Below, piece by piece: positions 5,532 to 13,462 of a stretch of 15,846 nucleotides of DNA (position 1 is its first letter; the number at the start of each line of letters is the position of its first letter). The notes under the pieces are model-generated. The model worked only from the letters and a program-made list of their open reading frames with translations. It searched no databases and was not told the origin of the DNA. The DNA lies in contig JAOZMU010000021.1 in the NCBI GenBank assembly GCA_029934165.1, forward strand, positions 1-15,846, written 5' to 3'. Origin of the DNA: Bacteroidales bacterium. GTDB lineage: Bacteria; Bacteroidota; Bacteroidia; Bacteroidales; JAOZMU01. Position numbers and translations under genes: made by a program.

Positions 5532-6650
5532 ATGGAAAGAGGAAAGATAATATTGGCGGGAGGCGAAATTTCAGCAAAAAATAATCCTATTTACGAAAAG
5601 TTTTTAGCAAGTTGTGGCAACGAAACCGCACAGGTAGCGATAGTATCTGCCGCAAGTTGCAACCCACAAAAATCATTTGGCGATTTCTCAAATGTGCTAT
5701 TTCTTTATGGTTTGAAGGAGAATCAAATTGCACATATCAGTCTGAATAACAGTTTATTAAAGACCGAAATAAGTCTGCTAAACAAATGCAACTTGATATG
5801 GTTTGTTGGTGGCGACCAAAATAAACTGTACTCTGCTTTAATGAATAATCAAAAAGTGTTGTATGCCATTAAACTGCTTCATAACAAAGGAGTTACCATA
5901 GCAGGCACAAGTGCAGGAGCTGCAATTCTTACAAAAACAATGATTGGTGGCGGTAGTAGCTATTGCGCACTTTTAGGGGTGAAAAATACGCATAATATAT
6001 ACACAGATGAGTCTGAGTTCGGTGGATTATTGCTTTCTGATGGTATTGGTTTTATTCATAAAATTATCGCCGACCAGCATTTCAATGCTAAAGGACGAAT
6101 AGGGCGACTAGCTGTTGTTATTACCATGAATCCTAACTACTTAGGAGTTGGCATTGATGAAGATACCGCAATTTTAGTCGATTTGGCAAACTCTACTTTT
6201 GAGGTTATCGGGCGTAATGGTGTTACGATTTTAGGCGCAAAAAGAGAGGTTTCAAATTCTGATTTAATGAAAATTGAAAATATAAAATTGCACTATTTAT
6301 CTGAGTATGATATGTTTGACTACGAAAATCGTCGCGTTTTAGTTCATCAAAGTAAACGGCTAACAACAGGAAATGAGTTTTTTACAAAACACCAAACAAT
6401 TGCCTCTGGTGTGGCAAATGCAAATAATTCTTTGATAGATTTGCTGAGTTATGGCTTGATTGACAATAAGTTATCTAATGAAGTTCGTAGTTTTTGTTTC
6501 GAAGCAGAAAATGTTGGTTTCGAGCTTGTTTTTACAAAAGACTCTTTTTCTGAAGGCTATTTTTCTAAGATAAATGGATTGGAGAGGTATTCTATAAAGA
6601 ATGTTTTAATGAGTATTTATCCTGTTAATGTTAAAATAGACAGGCGATAA
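5532..6650 (+). CDS. cphB: Cyanophycinase-family peptidase (S51)
   Basis: 372-residue serine peptidase of the class I glutamine-amidotransferase-like S51 family. Cyanophycinases cleave the Asp-Arg polymer cyanophycin to dipeptides; relatives cleave other Asp-rich peptides. Signatures: IILAGGEIS at the N-terminus, FVGGDQ (91-96), nucleophile elbow GTSAGAA with Ser127 (125-131), MIGGGSS (137-143), DQHFNAKGRIGRL (181-193) and GIDEDTA (207-213). The catalytic core should end near residue 272 (LHYLSEYDMFDYENRRVL). About 100 more residues follow, giving a C-terminal extension beyond the ~270-residue cyanobacterial enzyme, with no recognised motif. No signal peptide, so it is cytosolic. No cyanophycin synthetase or isoaspartyl dipeptidase gene lies in the window, so the true substrate is uncertain. 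It ends in a shared bidirectional terminator with gyrA. Confidence 0.88.
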   Translation: MERGKIILAGGEISAKNNPIYEKFLASCGNETAQVAIVSAASCNPQKSFGDFSNVLFLYGLKENQIAHISLNNSLLKTEISLLNKCNLIWFVGGDQNKLYSALMNNQKVLYAIKLLHNKGVTIAGTSAGAAILTKTMIGGGSSYCALLGVKNTHNIYTDESEFGGLLLSDGIGFIHKIIADQHFNAKGRIGRLAVVITMNPNYLGVGIDEDTAILVDLANSTFEVIGRNGVTILGAKREVSNSDLMKIENIKLHYLSEYDMFDYENRRVLVHQSKRLTTGNEFFTKHQTIASGVANANNSLIDLLSYGLIDNKLSNEVRSFCFEAENVGFELVFTKDSFSEGYFSKINGLERYSIKNVLMSIYPVNVKIDRR

Positions 6651-6651
6651 A

Positions 6652-6684
6652 AAAAGGGCTTAAATTCAAGTTTTAAGCCCTTTT
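6652..6684. terminator. Bidirectional terminator between cyanophycinase gene and gyrA
   Basis: A 13-bp perfect stem, AAAAGGGCTTAAA (6652-6664) with TTTAAGCCCTTTT (6672-6684), encloses a 7-base loop. Both strands have a T-run directly after the stem. It lies immediately after the cyanophycinase stop codon and 16 bp past the end of gyrA, so it should serve both convergent transcripts. Confidence 0.9.
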
Positions 6685-6700
6685 AGTATTTATGGAAAAA

Positions 6701-9346
6701 TTATTCTACATCATCGTTTTGTTCATCTTCTGTTTCTTCTGTTTCATTATTTAACTCAGTTTCAGGAGATTCCAATTCTACGTTAGTTTCAGGAAGCTGC
6801 ACATCTGCATCAGTATCCGTAGATTCCAATTCTACGTTAGTTTCATCAACAATTTCCGAAGTTTCACTTGTTTCGTTATTATCAATACTTTCCAATTCCT
6901 CAATAATGTCTTCTGTTTTGTCGGCGCGAGCAATTGCTGCAATCGAATCGTTTTCGTTAATATTGATAAGCCTAACTCCCTGAGTAGCACGACCTACAAC
7001 AGGAATTGTATCAACAGATAATCTAATCGTAATACCTGAGCGATTAATTATCATCAAGTCGTAGGCATTCGAGACTGCTTTGACGGCTACAAGTTCGCCA
7101 GTTTTGGTCGTAATATTCATTGTCTTTACTCCACGTCCGCCACGGTTTGTAAGACGATAATCCTCAACTTTTGAGCGTTTTCCATAGCCTTTTTCCGACA
7201 CAACAAGTACGTCTTCATCGTTTTCTACACGAATCATACCGACAACTTCATCGTTTTCAGGTATAGTAATTCCGCGTACACCGGAAGCAGTTCTACCCAT
7301 AGAGCGTACTGCATTTTCGTTAAATCTTATCGCTTTTCCAGAACGAGCAGCCATCAAAATTTCACATTCGCCGGTTGTCATTTTGGCTTCAAGAAGACTG
7401 TCATTCTCTCGAATATTTATTGCATAAATTCCGTTTTGGCGTGGTTTTGAAAATGCTTTCAATGGTGTTTTTTTGATAACTCCTTTTTTAGTACAAAGTA
7501 CAATGTAGTGATTATCAACGTATTCTTGGTCGGATAATTTTTTAACATTTATGTACGCCTTTACATTGTCGTCTTGCTCGATGCGTAACATATTTTGAAT
7601 TGCTCGACCTTTGGATGTTTTTGAGCCTTCTGGAATTTCAAAAACTTTTAGCCACAAACAACGTCCTTTTTCGGTAAAAAATAACATCGTATTATGCATC
7701 GTTGCGATGAACATGTGTTCAAGAAAATCCTCGTCTCTTGTCCCAGATGCACGCGCTCCTTTTCCGCCTCTGTTCTGAATGCGAAACTCAGCCAACGGCG
7801 TTCTTTTGATGTAACCGAGGTTAGAAATTGTAACAACAACATCTTCGTCTGCGTAGAAATCCTCAGGGTTTAAATCTTCGGAAGCATAAACTATCTCAGT
7901 ACGTCTTTTATCGCCAAATTTATCCTTAATCTCTTGAAGCTCTTCTTTAATAATGTCGTTTCTAAGTTCTTTATTCTCAATTACTTTTTTAAGCCACTCA
8001 ATACTTTTTTGCAACTCTTCGTATTCTTCTTTTAACTTGTCTCGTTCAAGACCAGTCAAGCGTTGAAGTCGCATATTGAGAATTTCTTTTGCCTGAACTT
8101 CGGATAATTTGAAATTTTCCATTAATCCAGTGCGCGCAATATCAGGAGTTTTCGAAGCCCGAATCAGCGCAATAACCTCTTCGATATTATCTAAGGCAAT
8201 CAACAGTCCCTCAAGGATATGAGCGCGTTTTTCGGCTTGCTCAAGTTCAAATTTTGTTCTTCGCAAAACCACATCGTGGCGATGCTCGACAAAATTGGAA
8301 ATCATGTCTTTGAGATTCAGTAATTTTGGTCTTCCTTTTACAAGTGCAATGTTATTTACACTAAAAGTTGTTTGCAGTGCGGTGTATTTATATAGCTTAT
8401 TTAGAACAACTTGCGACATTGCATCTTTTTTCAGAGCAAAAACAATGCGCATTCCTTTTCTGTCCGATTCATCGTTTGCATGAACTATGCCTTCGATTTT
8501 TTTATCGTTTACAAGCTCGCCAACTTTTTGAATTAGCTCGGCTTTGTTCACCATATACGGAATTTCGGAGATGATGATTTTTTCTCGTCCGCTTGAGGTT
8601 ACCTCAACAGAACTTTTTGCTCGTGCAACAATTCGTCCTTTTCCGGTGAGAAATGCTTGCTTAACACCCTCATAACCATAGATTATGGCACCAGTCGGAA
8701 AATCGGGAGCTTTTACGTGTTGTATCAGTTCCTCGATAGTAACATCTTCGTTTTCTGCGTATGCAATACAGGCATCAGTAACTTCGCTAAGGTTGTGTGG
8801 CGGCATATTTGTAGCCATTCCTACTGCAATTCCTGATGCACCATTTACTAACAAATTTGGTATTCTTGTCGGAAGCACCGTAGGCTCTTCTATTGTATCA
8901 TCAAAATTCAACTGAAAATCTACCGTATTTTTATCCAAATCAAGAAGCATATCTTCTGCAACACGTTGCAATTTTGCCTCCGTATATCGCATTGCTGCTG
9001 GCGGGTCGCCGTCAATCGAACCAAAGTTTCCCTGTCCATTTACTAAAGGGTAGCGCAAAGACCACTCCTGAGCCATCCGAACCATTGCATGATACACAGA
9101 ACTATCTCCATGAGGATGGTATTTACCCAGAACTTCACCGACAATACGTGCAGATTTTTTATGTGGACGATTCGACGTTAATCCTAATTCACGCATGCCA
9201 AATAGAACGCGACGATGTACTGGCTTCAAGCCATCTCGCACATCGGGCAATGCGCGCGATACGATAACCGACATTGAATAATCAATGTAGGCTGATTTCA
9301 TTTCCTCTTCGATATGAATTTTTACAATTCTTTCACCTTCAGCCAT
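6701..9346 (-). CDS. gyrA: DNA gyrase subunit A
   Basis: 881-residue A subunit of type IIA topoisomerase, which with GyrB introduces negative supercoils. Conserved parts: N-terminal winged-helix region with VHRRVLFGM (43-51); the quinolone-resistance region GKYHPHGDSSVYHAM (74-88); catalytic Tyr121 in AAMRYTEAKL; a long coiled-coil segment (about 350-490); and a six-bladed C-terminal beta-pinwheel starting with the GyrA box QNRGGKG (524-530), which distinguishes gyrase from ParC. A second RGGRG motif lies at 735-739. In the quinolone region the E. coli Ser83 equivalent is Ser82, while the Asp87 equivalent is His86. Residues about 812-881 form a very acidic Glu/Asp/Thr tail with an internal repeat of ETNVELES (835-842 and 853-860). 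It lies 127 bp downstream of mutS2 on the same strand and ends at the bidirectional terminator. Confidence 0.98.
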   Translation of the reverse strand: MAEGERIVKIHIEEEMKSAYIDYSMSVIVSRALPDVRDGLKPVHRRVLFGMRELGLTSNRPHKKSARIVGEVLGKYHPHGDSSVYHAMVRMAQEWSLRYPLVNGQGNFGSIDGDPPAAMRYTEAKLQRVAEDMLLDLDKNTVDFQLNFDDTIEEPTVLPTRIPNLLVNGASGIAVGMATNMPPHNLSEVTDACIAYAENEDVTIEELIQHVKAPDFPTGAIIYGYEGVKQAFLTGKGRIVARAKSSVEVTSSGREKIIISEIPYMVNKAELIQKVGELVNDKKIEGIVHANDESDRKGMRIVFALKKDAMSQVVLNKLYKYTALQTTFSVNNIALVKGRPKLLNLKDMISNFVEHRHDVVLRRTKFELEQAEKRAHILEGLLIALDNIEEVIALIRASKTPDIARTGLMENFKLSEVQAKEILNMRLQRLTGLERDKLKEEYEELQKSIEWLKKVIENKELRNDIIKEELQEIKDKFGDKRRTEIVYASEDLNPEDFYADEDVVVTISNLGYIKRTPLAEFRIQNRGGKGARASGTRDEDFLEHMFIATMHNTMLFFTEKGRCLWLKVFEIPEGSKTSKGRAIQNMLRIEQDDNVKAYINVKKLSDQEYVDNHYIVLCTKKGVIKKTPLKAFSKPRQNGIYAINIRENDSLLEAKMTTGECEILMAARSGKAIRFNENAVRSMGRTASGVRGITIPENDEVVGMIRVENDEDVLVVSEKGYGKRSKVEDYRLTNRGGRGVKTMNITTKTGELVAVKAVSNAYDLMIINRSGITIRLSVDTIPVVGRATQGVRLININENDSIAAIARADKTEDIIEELESIDNNETSETSEIVDETNVELESTDTDADVQLPETNVELESPETELNNETEETEDEQNDDVE
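6767..6845 (-). repeat. Internal direct repeat in the gyrA acidic tail
   Basis: A 25-base string at 6767-6791 recurs exactly at 6821-6845, an offset of 54 bases or 18 codons, so the reading frame is kept. It encodes the repeated ETNVELES stretch. The surrounding Glu/Thr-rich codons look like other products of small in-frame duplications, suggesting the tail grows or shrinks by slippage or recombination. Confidence 0.85.
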
Positions 9347-9473
9347 TTGTATGATATTTGTTGTGTTTTTTAATCTTTTTATAACATACGAAAATACATA
9401 TTTTTCCGCAATGTTTTCCAGTTATTTTGATGTTTTTTAACTCTAATCCTAAAATACCTTACTTGGCTAATTA

Positions 9474-11984
9474 TCAGTAATCTAACATCACTATCGTTAT
9501 GCCAGCTCCGCCAAATTCTATGTTTTCATCTCGATATTTACGTACAATATCCATAGTACCCAGTAAATCTCTTATCAATTGGCGCAATATTCCATTACCT
9601 GTTCCGTGCAAAATCCTAACCTCGTGAGCACCAACAACTAAAGCTTCGTCTATGTATTGCGAAACCACGTCTAATGCTTCGTCTGCGCGTTTTCCACGCA
9701 CGTCAATTCCAAACGAAAAGTTATCTTTACGCTCTGTCATATCCCAACCTATGGATTTTAATGTAGGTTGCGTGCGTTTTTCTAATTTCTTTGCCTCGTT
9801 TTGACTAATTTTTTCAAGGCGAGCAAGTTTCACAACGGTTTGCATATTCCCGAAAGCAACAGTTGCATCATTTTTATTGATGGTAATCACTTCGCCGACA
9901 GCAGTTTGTTTGAGTAGTTTAACGTAATCTCCAACTTCTATTTCTTTCTTTTGAGTAGCTTTTTCTTCTGGCTTTTTTATTTCTTCTGGCTCATTTTTAT
10001 TATCTCTTTCTTGTTGTTTTTTATGAAGTTTATCAATTTTTTTTGCAATAACTTCTTCGCGTTCAATTCGTTGAACATTTAGCTTTTCCTTCAATTCATC
10101 AACTTCACGACGAACAAGTTTTGTTTTTTCCTTCTCGGCGTTTGCCTCTTTAATTTCTCTAATTACGTATTCAATTTTTTTGTTTGCGCCAGCTACAATA
10201 GCTTTTGCTTCTTCGTTTGCAAGCGCAAGAATATTTTTACGCTCACTCAAAAAATCCGCTTGTCGCTTTTCGTATTTTGCCAATCGTTTTTCGAGGTCGA
10301 TTTCAAGTTGTTCGATTTTTCGACGCTGTTTGCCGATTATAAATTTATCGCGCTCAATCGTTTGAAGATTTTTCTCGAAATTTATATGCTTTTTGCCGAT
10401 TTTTTTTTCGGCACTTTTTAAAATCTCTTCATCTAAGCCAATTTTTTTTGCAATTTCAAACGCAAAAGAGCTTCCGGGTTTGCCTGTTTCTAAGATATAA
10501 AGTGGTTCTAATTGCTTGTTATTGTACAACATAGCACCATTCATAATTCCTTCCGTAGAAGTTGCAAAGTGCTTGAGATTGGTATAATGCGTGGTAATAA
10601 CTCCAAAAGCCTCTAACTTGTTGAAATTGTGAAGAATAGCCTCAGCTATTGCTCCACCGAGAGCTGGTTCTGTTCCTGTTCCAAATTCATCTATGAGTAT
10701 AAGTGTTTTTTTGTCGGCATTTTCGACAAAATGTTTCATATTATACAAATGCGAACTGTACGTACTTAGGTCATTTTCAATGGATTGCTCATCGCCAATA
10801 TCTATGAAAATCTTTGAGAAAATTCCCATTTTTGATGATGGAGCTACGGGAATCAACAAGCCACACTGAACCATATATTGTAAAATGCCTACTGTCTTGA
10901 GACACACAGATTTACCACCTGCATTTGGTCCAGAAATGAGTAAGATTCTATCTTCAGATGTCAATTTCAAGTCCAAGGGAATAATTTTGCGTTTTTCTGC
11001 CTGAAATGTCATGTAAAGCAATGGATGGCGTGCATTTGCAAGGTCCAGATGTTGCTCTTCGGAAATTTGCGGCATCTCGGATACTAATTCTATGGATAGC
11101 AATGCTTTAGCTCGAATAAAATCTATTGTTGCCAAAAAATCGTAAGAGTACAATATTTCGTCGGCATAAGGGCGAATATCATCGGCAAAATTGATTAAAA
11201 TCTTAATTACCTCTCGTTTTTCTGCAAATTCGAGTTCGCGAATTTCATTGTTTACCTCTATAATCTCCAGTGGTTCAATATATACGGTTTTTCCCGTTGC
11301 AGATTCATCGTAAACATAACCCTTTATTTTTCTTTTGTTTGAACTAGAAAGTGGGATAAGCATTTTTCCATCGCGAACGCTGAGAGATGTGTCCAGCGAA
11401 ACTAAGCCATCTTGCTGTGCTGTTTTGAGCAGTTTGTGTGATATACGTGAAACTGTCGATTGTTTTTTGAACAACGAACTACGTATATTTGCAAGTTCGG
11501 GGGAAGCACTATTTTTTATAGCTCCGTTTTTATCTAATATTTGATTTATACGCGCAAAAATAAAGTCAAATATCTGAATTTCAGCAGTTAAATTGTATAA
11601 GGTTAAGTATTTACCATTTCCTTTTTCTCGCTTAAAAAAAGATACAATTGATTTGATTGTTTCCATTGAGCGTTTGAAATCAAAGAGTCCGGCTTCGGCA
11701 AGATATGCTCCTTCGGATTTAATAAACTCAATATTTGCACGTAAATCAAAAAAATAGGTAAGTGGAAAAGAATCCTCAAATAAGCAAATATTCTTAAATT
11801 CGGAAGTTTCGGCAAGTTGTTTTTTTATTAGTAATATTTCTGTCGAGAATTGTAATTCTTCGTCAGTTTTTTCCTTACCTAATTTGCTTAAACATAACGA
11901 TTTAATGCGAGTTCTTAATTTGTCGAATCCAAGTTTTGTTTCAAAATTTTGGGGGTAAAGTGTCTGGTTAATTGTTTCGTTCAT
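9474..11984 (-). CDS. mutS2: MutS2 family ATPase with Smr domain
   Basis: 836-residue MutS2. Family members bind branched nucleic acids or collided ribosomes and act in suppression of recombination or ribosome rescue, not in mismatch repair. There is no mismatch-recognition domain I. Order of parts: core/lever helices (about 1-310), ABC-type ATPase with Walker A SGPNAGGKS (351-359), signature DEQSIENDLSTYSSHL (398-413) and Walker B LILIDEFGTGTEP (428-440), long charged coiled coil (about 520-680), a small beta-rich KOW-like segment (EVGDYVKLLKQTAVGEVI, 683-700), and a C-terminal Smr domain (about 757-836) with IDVRGKRADEAL and LHGTGNGILR (792-801). All motifs are intact. The start ATG at 11984 fits the family length. 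The ~31-bp element shared with the cyanophycinase gene lies 18 bp upstream. Confidence 0.96.
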   Translation of the reverse strand: MNETINQTLYPQNFETKLGFDKLRTRIKSLCLSKLGKEKTDEELQFSTEILLIKKQLAETSEFKNICLFEDSFPLTYFFDLRANIEFIKSEGAYLAEAGLFDFKRSMETIKSIVSFFKREKGNGKYLTLYNLTAEIQIFDFIFARINQILDKNGAIKNSASPELANIRSSLFKKQSTVSRISHKLLKTAQQDGLVSLDTSLSVRDGKMLIPLSSSNKRKIKGYVYDESATGKTVYIEPLEIIEVNNEIRELEFAEKREVIKILINFADDIRPYADEILYSYDFLATIDFIRAKALLSIELVSEMPQISEEQHLDLANARHPLLYMTFQAEKRKIIPLDLKLTSEDRILLISGPNAGGKSVCLKTVGILQYMVQCGLLIPVAPSSKMGIFSKIFIDIGDEQSIENDLSTYSSHLYNMKHFVENADKKTLILIDEFGTGTEPALGGAIAEAILHNFNKLEAFGVITTHYTNLKHFATSTEGIMNGAMLYNNKQLEPLYILETGKPGSSFAFEIAKKIGLDEEILKSAEKKIGKKHINFEKNLQTIERDKFIIGKQRRKIEQLEIDLEKRLAKYEKRQADFLSERKNILALANEEAKAIVAGANKKIEYVIREIKEANAEKEKTKLVRREVDELKEKLNVQRIEREEVIAKKIDKLHKKQQERDNKNEPEEIKKPEEKATQKKEIEVGDYVKLLKQTAVGEVITINKNDATVAFGNMQTVVKLARLEKISQNEAKKLEKRTQPTLKSIGWDMTERKDNFSFGIDVRGKRADEALDVVSQYIDEALVVGAHEVRILHGTGNGILRQLIRDLLGTMDIVRKYRDENIEFGGAGITIVMLDY

Positions 11985-12002
11985 TTTTGGTATGTAAGAT
12001 TA

Positions 12003-12035
12003 TTTAGTGCCATGCGCTTTTTAATATTGAGATAA
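12003..12035 (-). promoter_or_regulatory. Shared upstream element, copy before mutS2
   Basis: On the minus strand this reads TTATCTCAATATTAAAAAG then CGCATGGCACTAAA, nearly the same as 5487-5517 on the plus strand before the cyanophycinase gene. It ends 18 bp upstream of the mutS2 start codon. It contains no TAnnTTTG box, so if it is a promoter it is of another type. Upstream of the block the two copies diverge apart from a possible CATC remnant. Confidence 0.45.
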
Positions 12036-12053
12036 CGTGATGAGTTTATGGTG

Positions 12054-12110
12054 TTTTGTTTTTGGTGTTTTTCCGTGGTGCGAAGCACCCGAAAAACACC
12101 AAAAACAAAA
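12054..12110. repeat. Large perfect inverted repeat between mutS2 and the methyltransferase cassette
   Basis: The left arm TTTTGTTTTTGGTGTTTTTC (12054-12073) is perfectly complementary to 12091-12110. Inside lies a second stem GGTGC/GCACC with a GAA loop (12077-12089), separated by a small internal loop. The whole can fold as one ~57-base hairpin in either strand. It sits 24 bp past the end of the second methyltransferase gene, so termination of the cassette transcript is plausible, but no independent U-tract follows the stem on the minus strand. A small palindromic or mobile element marking the cassette boundary is the alternative. Confidence 0.75.
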
Positions 12111-12133
12111 TGACAACCAACAAAATGATATGC

Positions 12134-13462
12134 TTATTTTTTCATTCTTTCAAAGTCTAAAACCCAATCAATATTTATTATCCCACCTCTACCTTTTCTA
12201 TCAAATCTCATATAACGGTTTTTTATTTTATATCCCCATTTATTGATGAGTTTAAATCCATTTCTTTCGGCTATCCTGCTTATTATATTAGCTGTTTCTA
12301 CATAAATATCGCTTACAGTGCTATCACCAACAACCATAATATAATGAGTTTTTAGTTTTAACAATTTTTTCATTTCGGCAAAATGATTTTCCATTTCAGC
12401 AAAATATTTTTGTGTAATATAAGCATGTTTTTGTCCGTTTTTTGCATCAAGAGTAAATATTTGTTCTAATATAATATCTAACTCATGTAAATGTGTCTTT
12501 TTCTCATAAGGATTGTAGTCTGAATATTCTATTTTTTTAATCTGTTTATTTCCGATATATTGATTTTTTAGAATATTTTGCTTTGGTTGTGTTTCCATTT
12601 TAAACAAATCACCAATCCAAAAAAGTTCAGCCATTTGATTATAAATGTAATCAATTGCTTTTATGTATGGCGGTGAAGTGATTGCTAAATCAATTGTTAT
12701 GTTTTTTAAAATTTCCGATATTTTTTCAGAACTTGATGTATTAATAATTTCGCTTTTAAATTTCCTATCTGTTTCAATTGCAAAATCATTAAATCGTTCT
12801 TGGTAATGTTTTAATTGATTAAAAAAAAGAGAATATACTTCTGTTGGTTTTTTAATTTTGGTATGTGAAACATACGTTTTTTGCGATTGATTATCTGCAT
12901 TTGACACTCTTCTTATGATTGATGAAAAACAAATATAAAAGGCATTTTTAATATTCTCATCACATTCAAATTTATCGGGAATATTATTAATTAAAAAACG
13001 AATTTTAGACAATTTTTCAATCGCCTCTTGCGTAAACCAATGATTTAAAGTTTCAATTCGGGGGGTAAATTGTCCTTTAACTGAATTATCTTTAATTTTT
13101 TTTATTATCCATTTTGAAATAATATCAAACTTTTCAGTATCAATATGTGTAGTTTTAACTTTTGAAATCAAAACAGACAATGGGTCAATATCAACACCTA
13201 TTACATTGTTTCCTTCTGTCAAGCCTTCTACTAATGTAGTTCCTGAACCGCAAAAAGGGTCAATTATTGTATTTGTTTTGTTATTGTTTAAATACTTTTT
13301 TATTGCCCAATTTGGTATTTGAGGAATATATTTTCCCGGATATTTATGAAATCCATGCGTTAATTTATTAACACTTTTTGTGTTAATGTTTAGGATTGTG
13401 TCATTGTCAATATTTATCGGAATTTTTTCATTAACAGTTTGTAGTTTTAATTCTTCGTTCAT
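12134..13462 (-). CDS. DNA amino-methyltransferase (N4-cytosine type motifs), second of a pair
   Basis: 442-residue SAM-dependent DNA methyltransferase of the N6-adenine/N4-cytosine class. A motif-X-like segment HGFHKYPGKYIPQIPNWAI (36-54) precedes motif I IIDPFCGSGTTL (66-77) and VDIDP (90-94). About 170 residues later comes catalytic motif IV ITSPPY (261-266). This order (SAM site, intervening domain, catalytic site) is alpha-like, and SPPY is more typical of N4-cytosine than N6-adenine enzymes. The ~165-residue insert between the motifs probably holds target recognition. Its start overlaps the previous gene's stop by 4 bp (ATGA), indicating translational coupling. It is related to the preceding methyltransferase throughout: both have SPPY-x(4)-DY-x(6)-EL-x-x-G-x-F, SII-x-x-VSN, and a VVG(D/N)S segment. 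The gene is markedly AT-rich, unlike gyrA and mutS2. Confidence 0.87.
   Translation of the reverse strand: MNEELKLQTVNEKIPINIDNDTILNINTKSVNKLTHGFHKYPGKYIPQIPNWAIKKYLNNNKTNTIIDPFCGSGTTLVEGLTEGNNVIGVDIDPLSVLISKVKTTHIDTEKFDIISKWIIKKIKDNSVKGQFTPRIETLNHWFTQEAIEKLSKIRFLINNIPDKFECDENIKNAFYICFSSIIRRVSNADNQSQKTYVSHTKIKKPTEVYSLFFNQLKHYQERFNDFAIETDRKFKSEIINTSSSEKISEILKNITIDLAITSPPYIKAIDYIYNQMAELFWIGDLFKMETQPKQNILKNQYIGNKQIKKIEYSDYNPYEKKTHLHELDIILEQIFTLDAKNGQKHAYITQKYFAEMENHFAEMKKLLKLKTHYIMVVGDSTVSDIYVETANIISRIAERNGFKLINKWGYKIKNRYMRFDRKGRGGIINIDWVLDFERMKK

Noticed and set aside
8295..9267. Plus-strand open frames opposite gyrA
   Set aside because: They are antisense shadows of a strongly conserved gene and match no family.
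12037..12246. 69-codon plus-strand open frame over the palindrome
   Set aside because: It is an artefact of the inverted repeat and the antisense of the methyltransferase 3' end.
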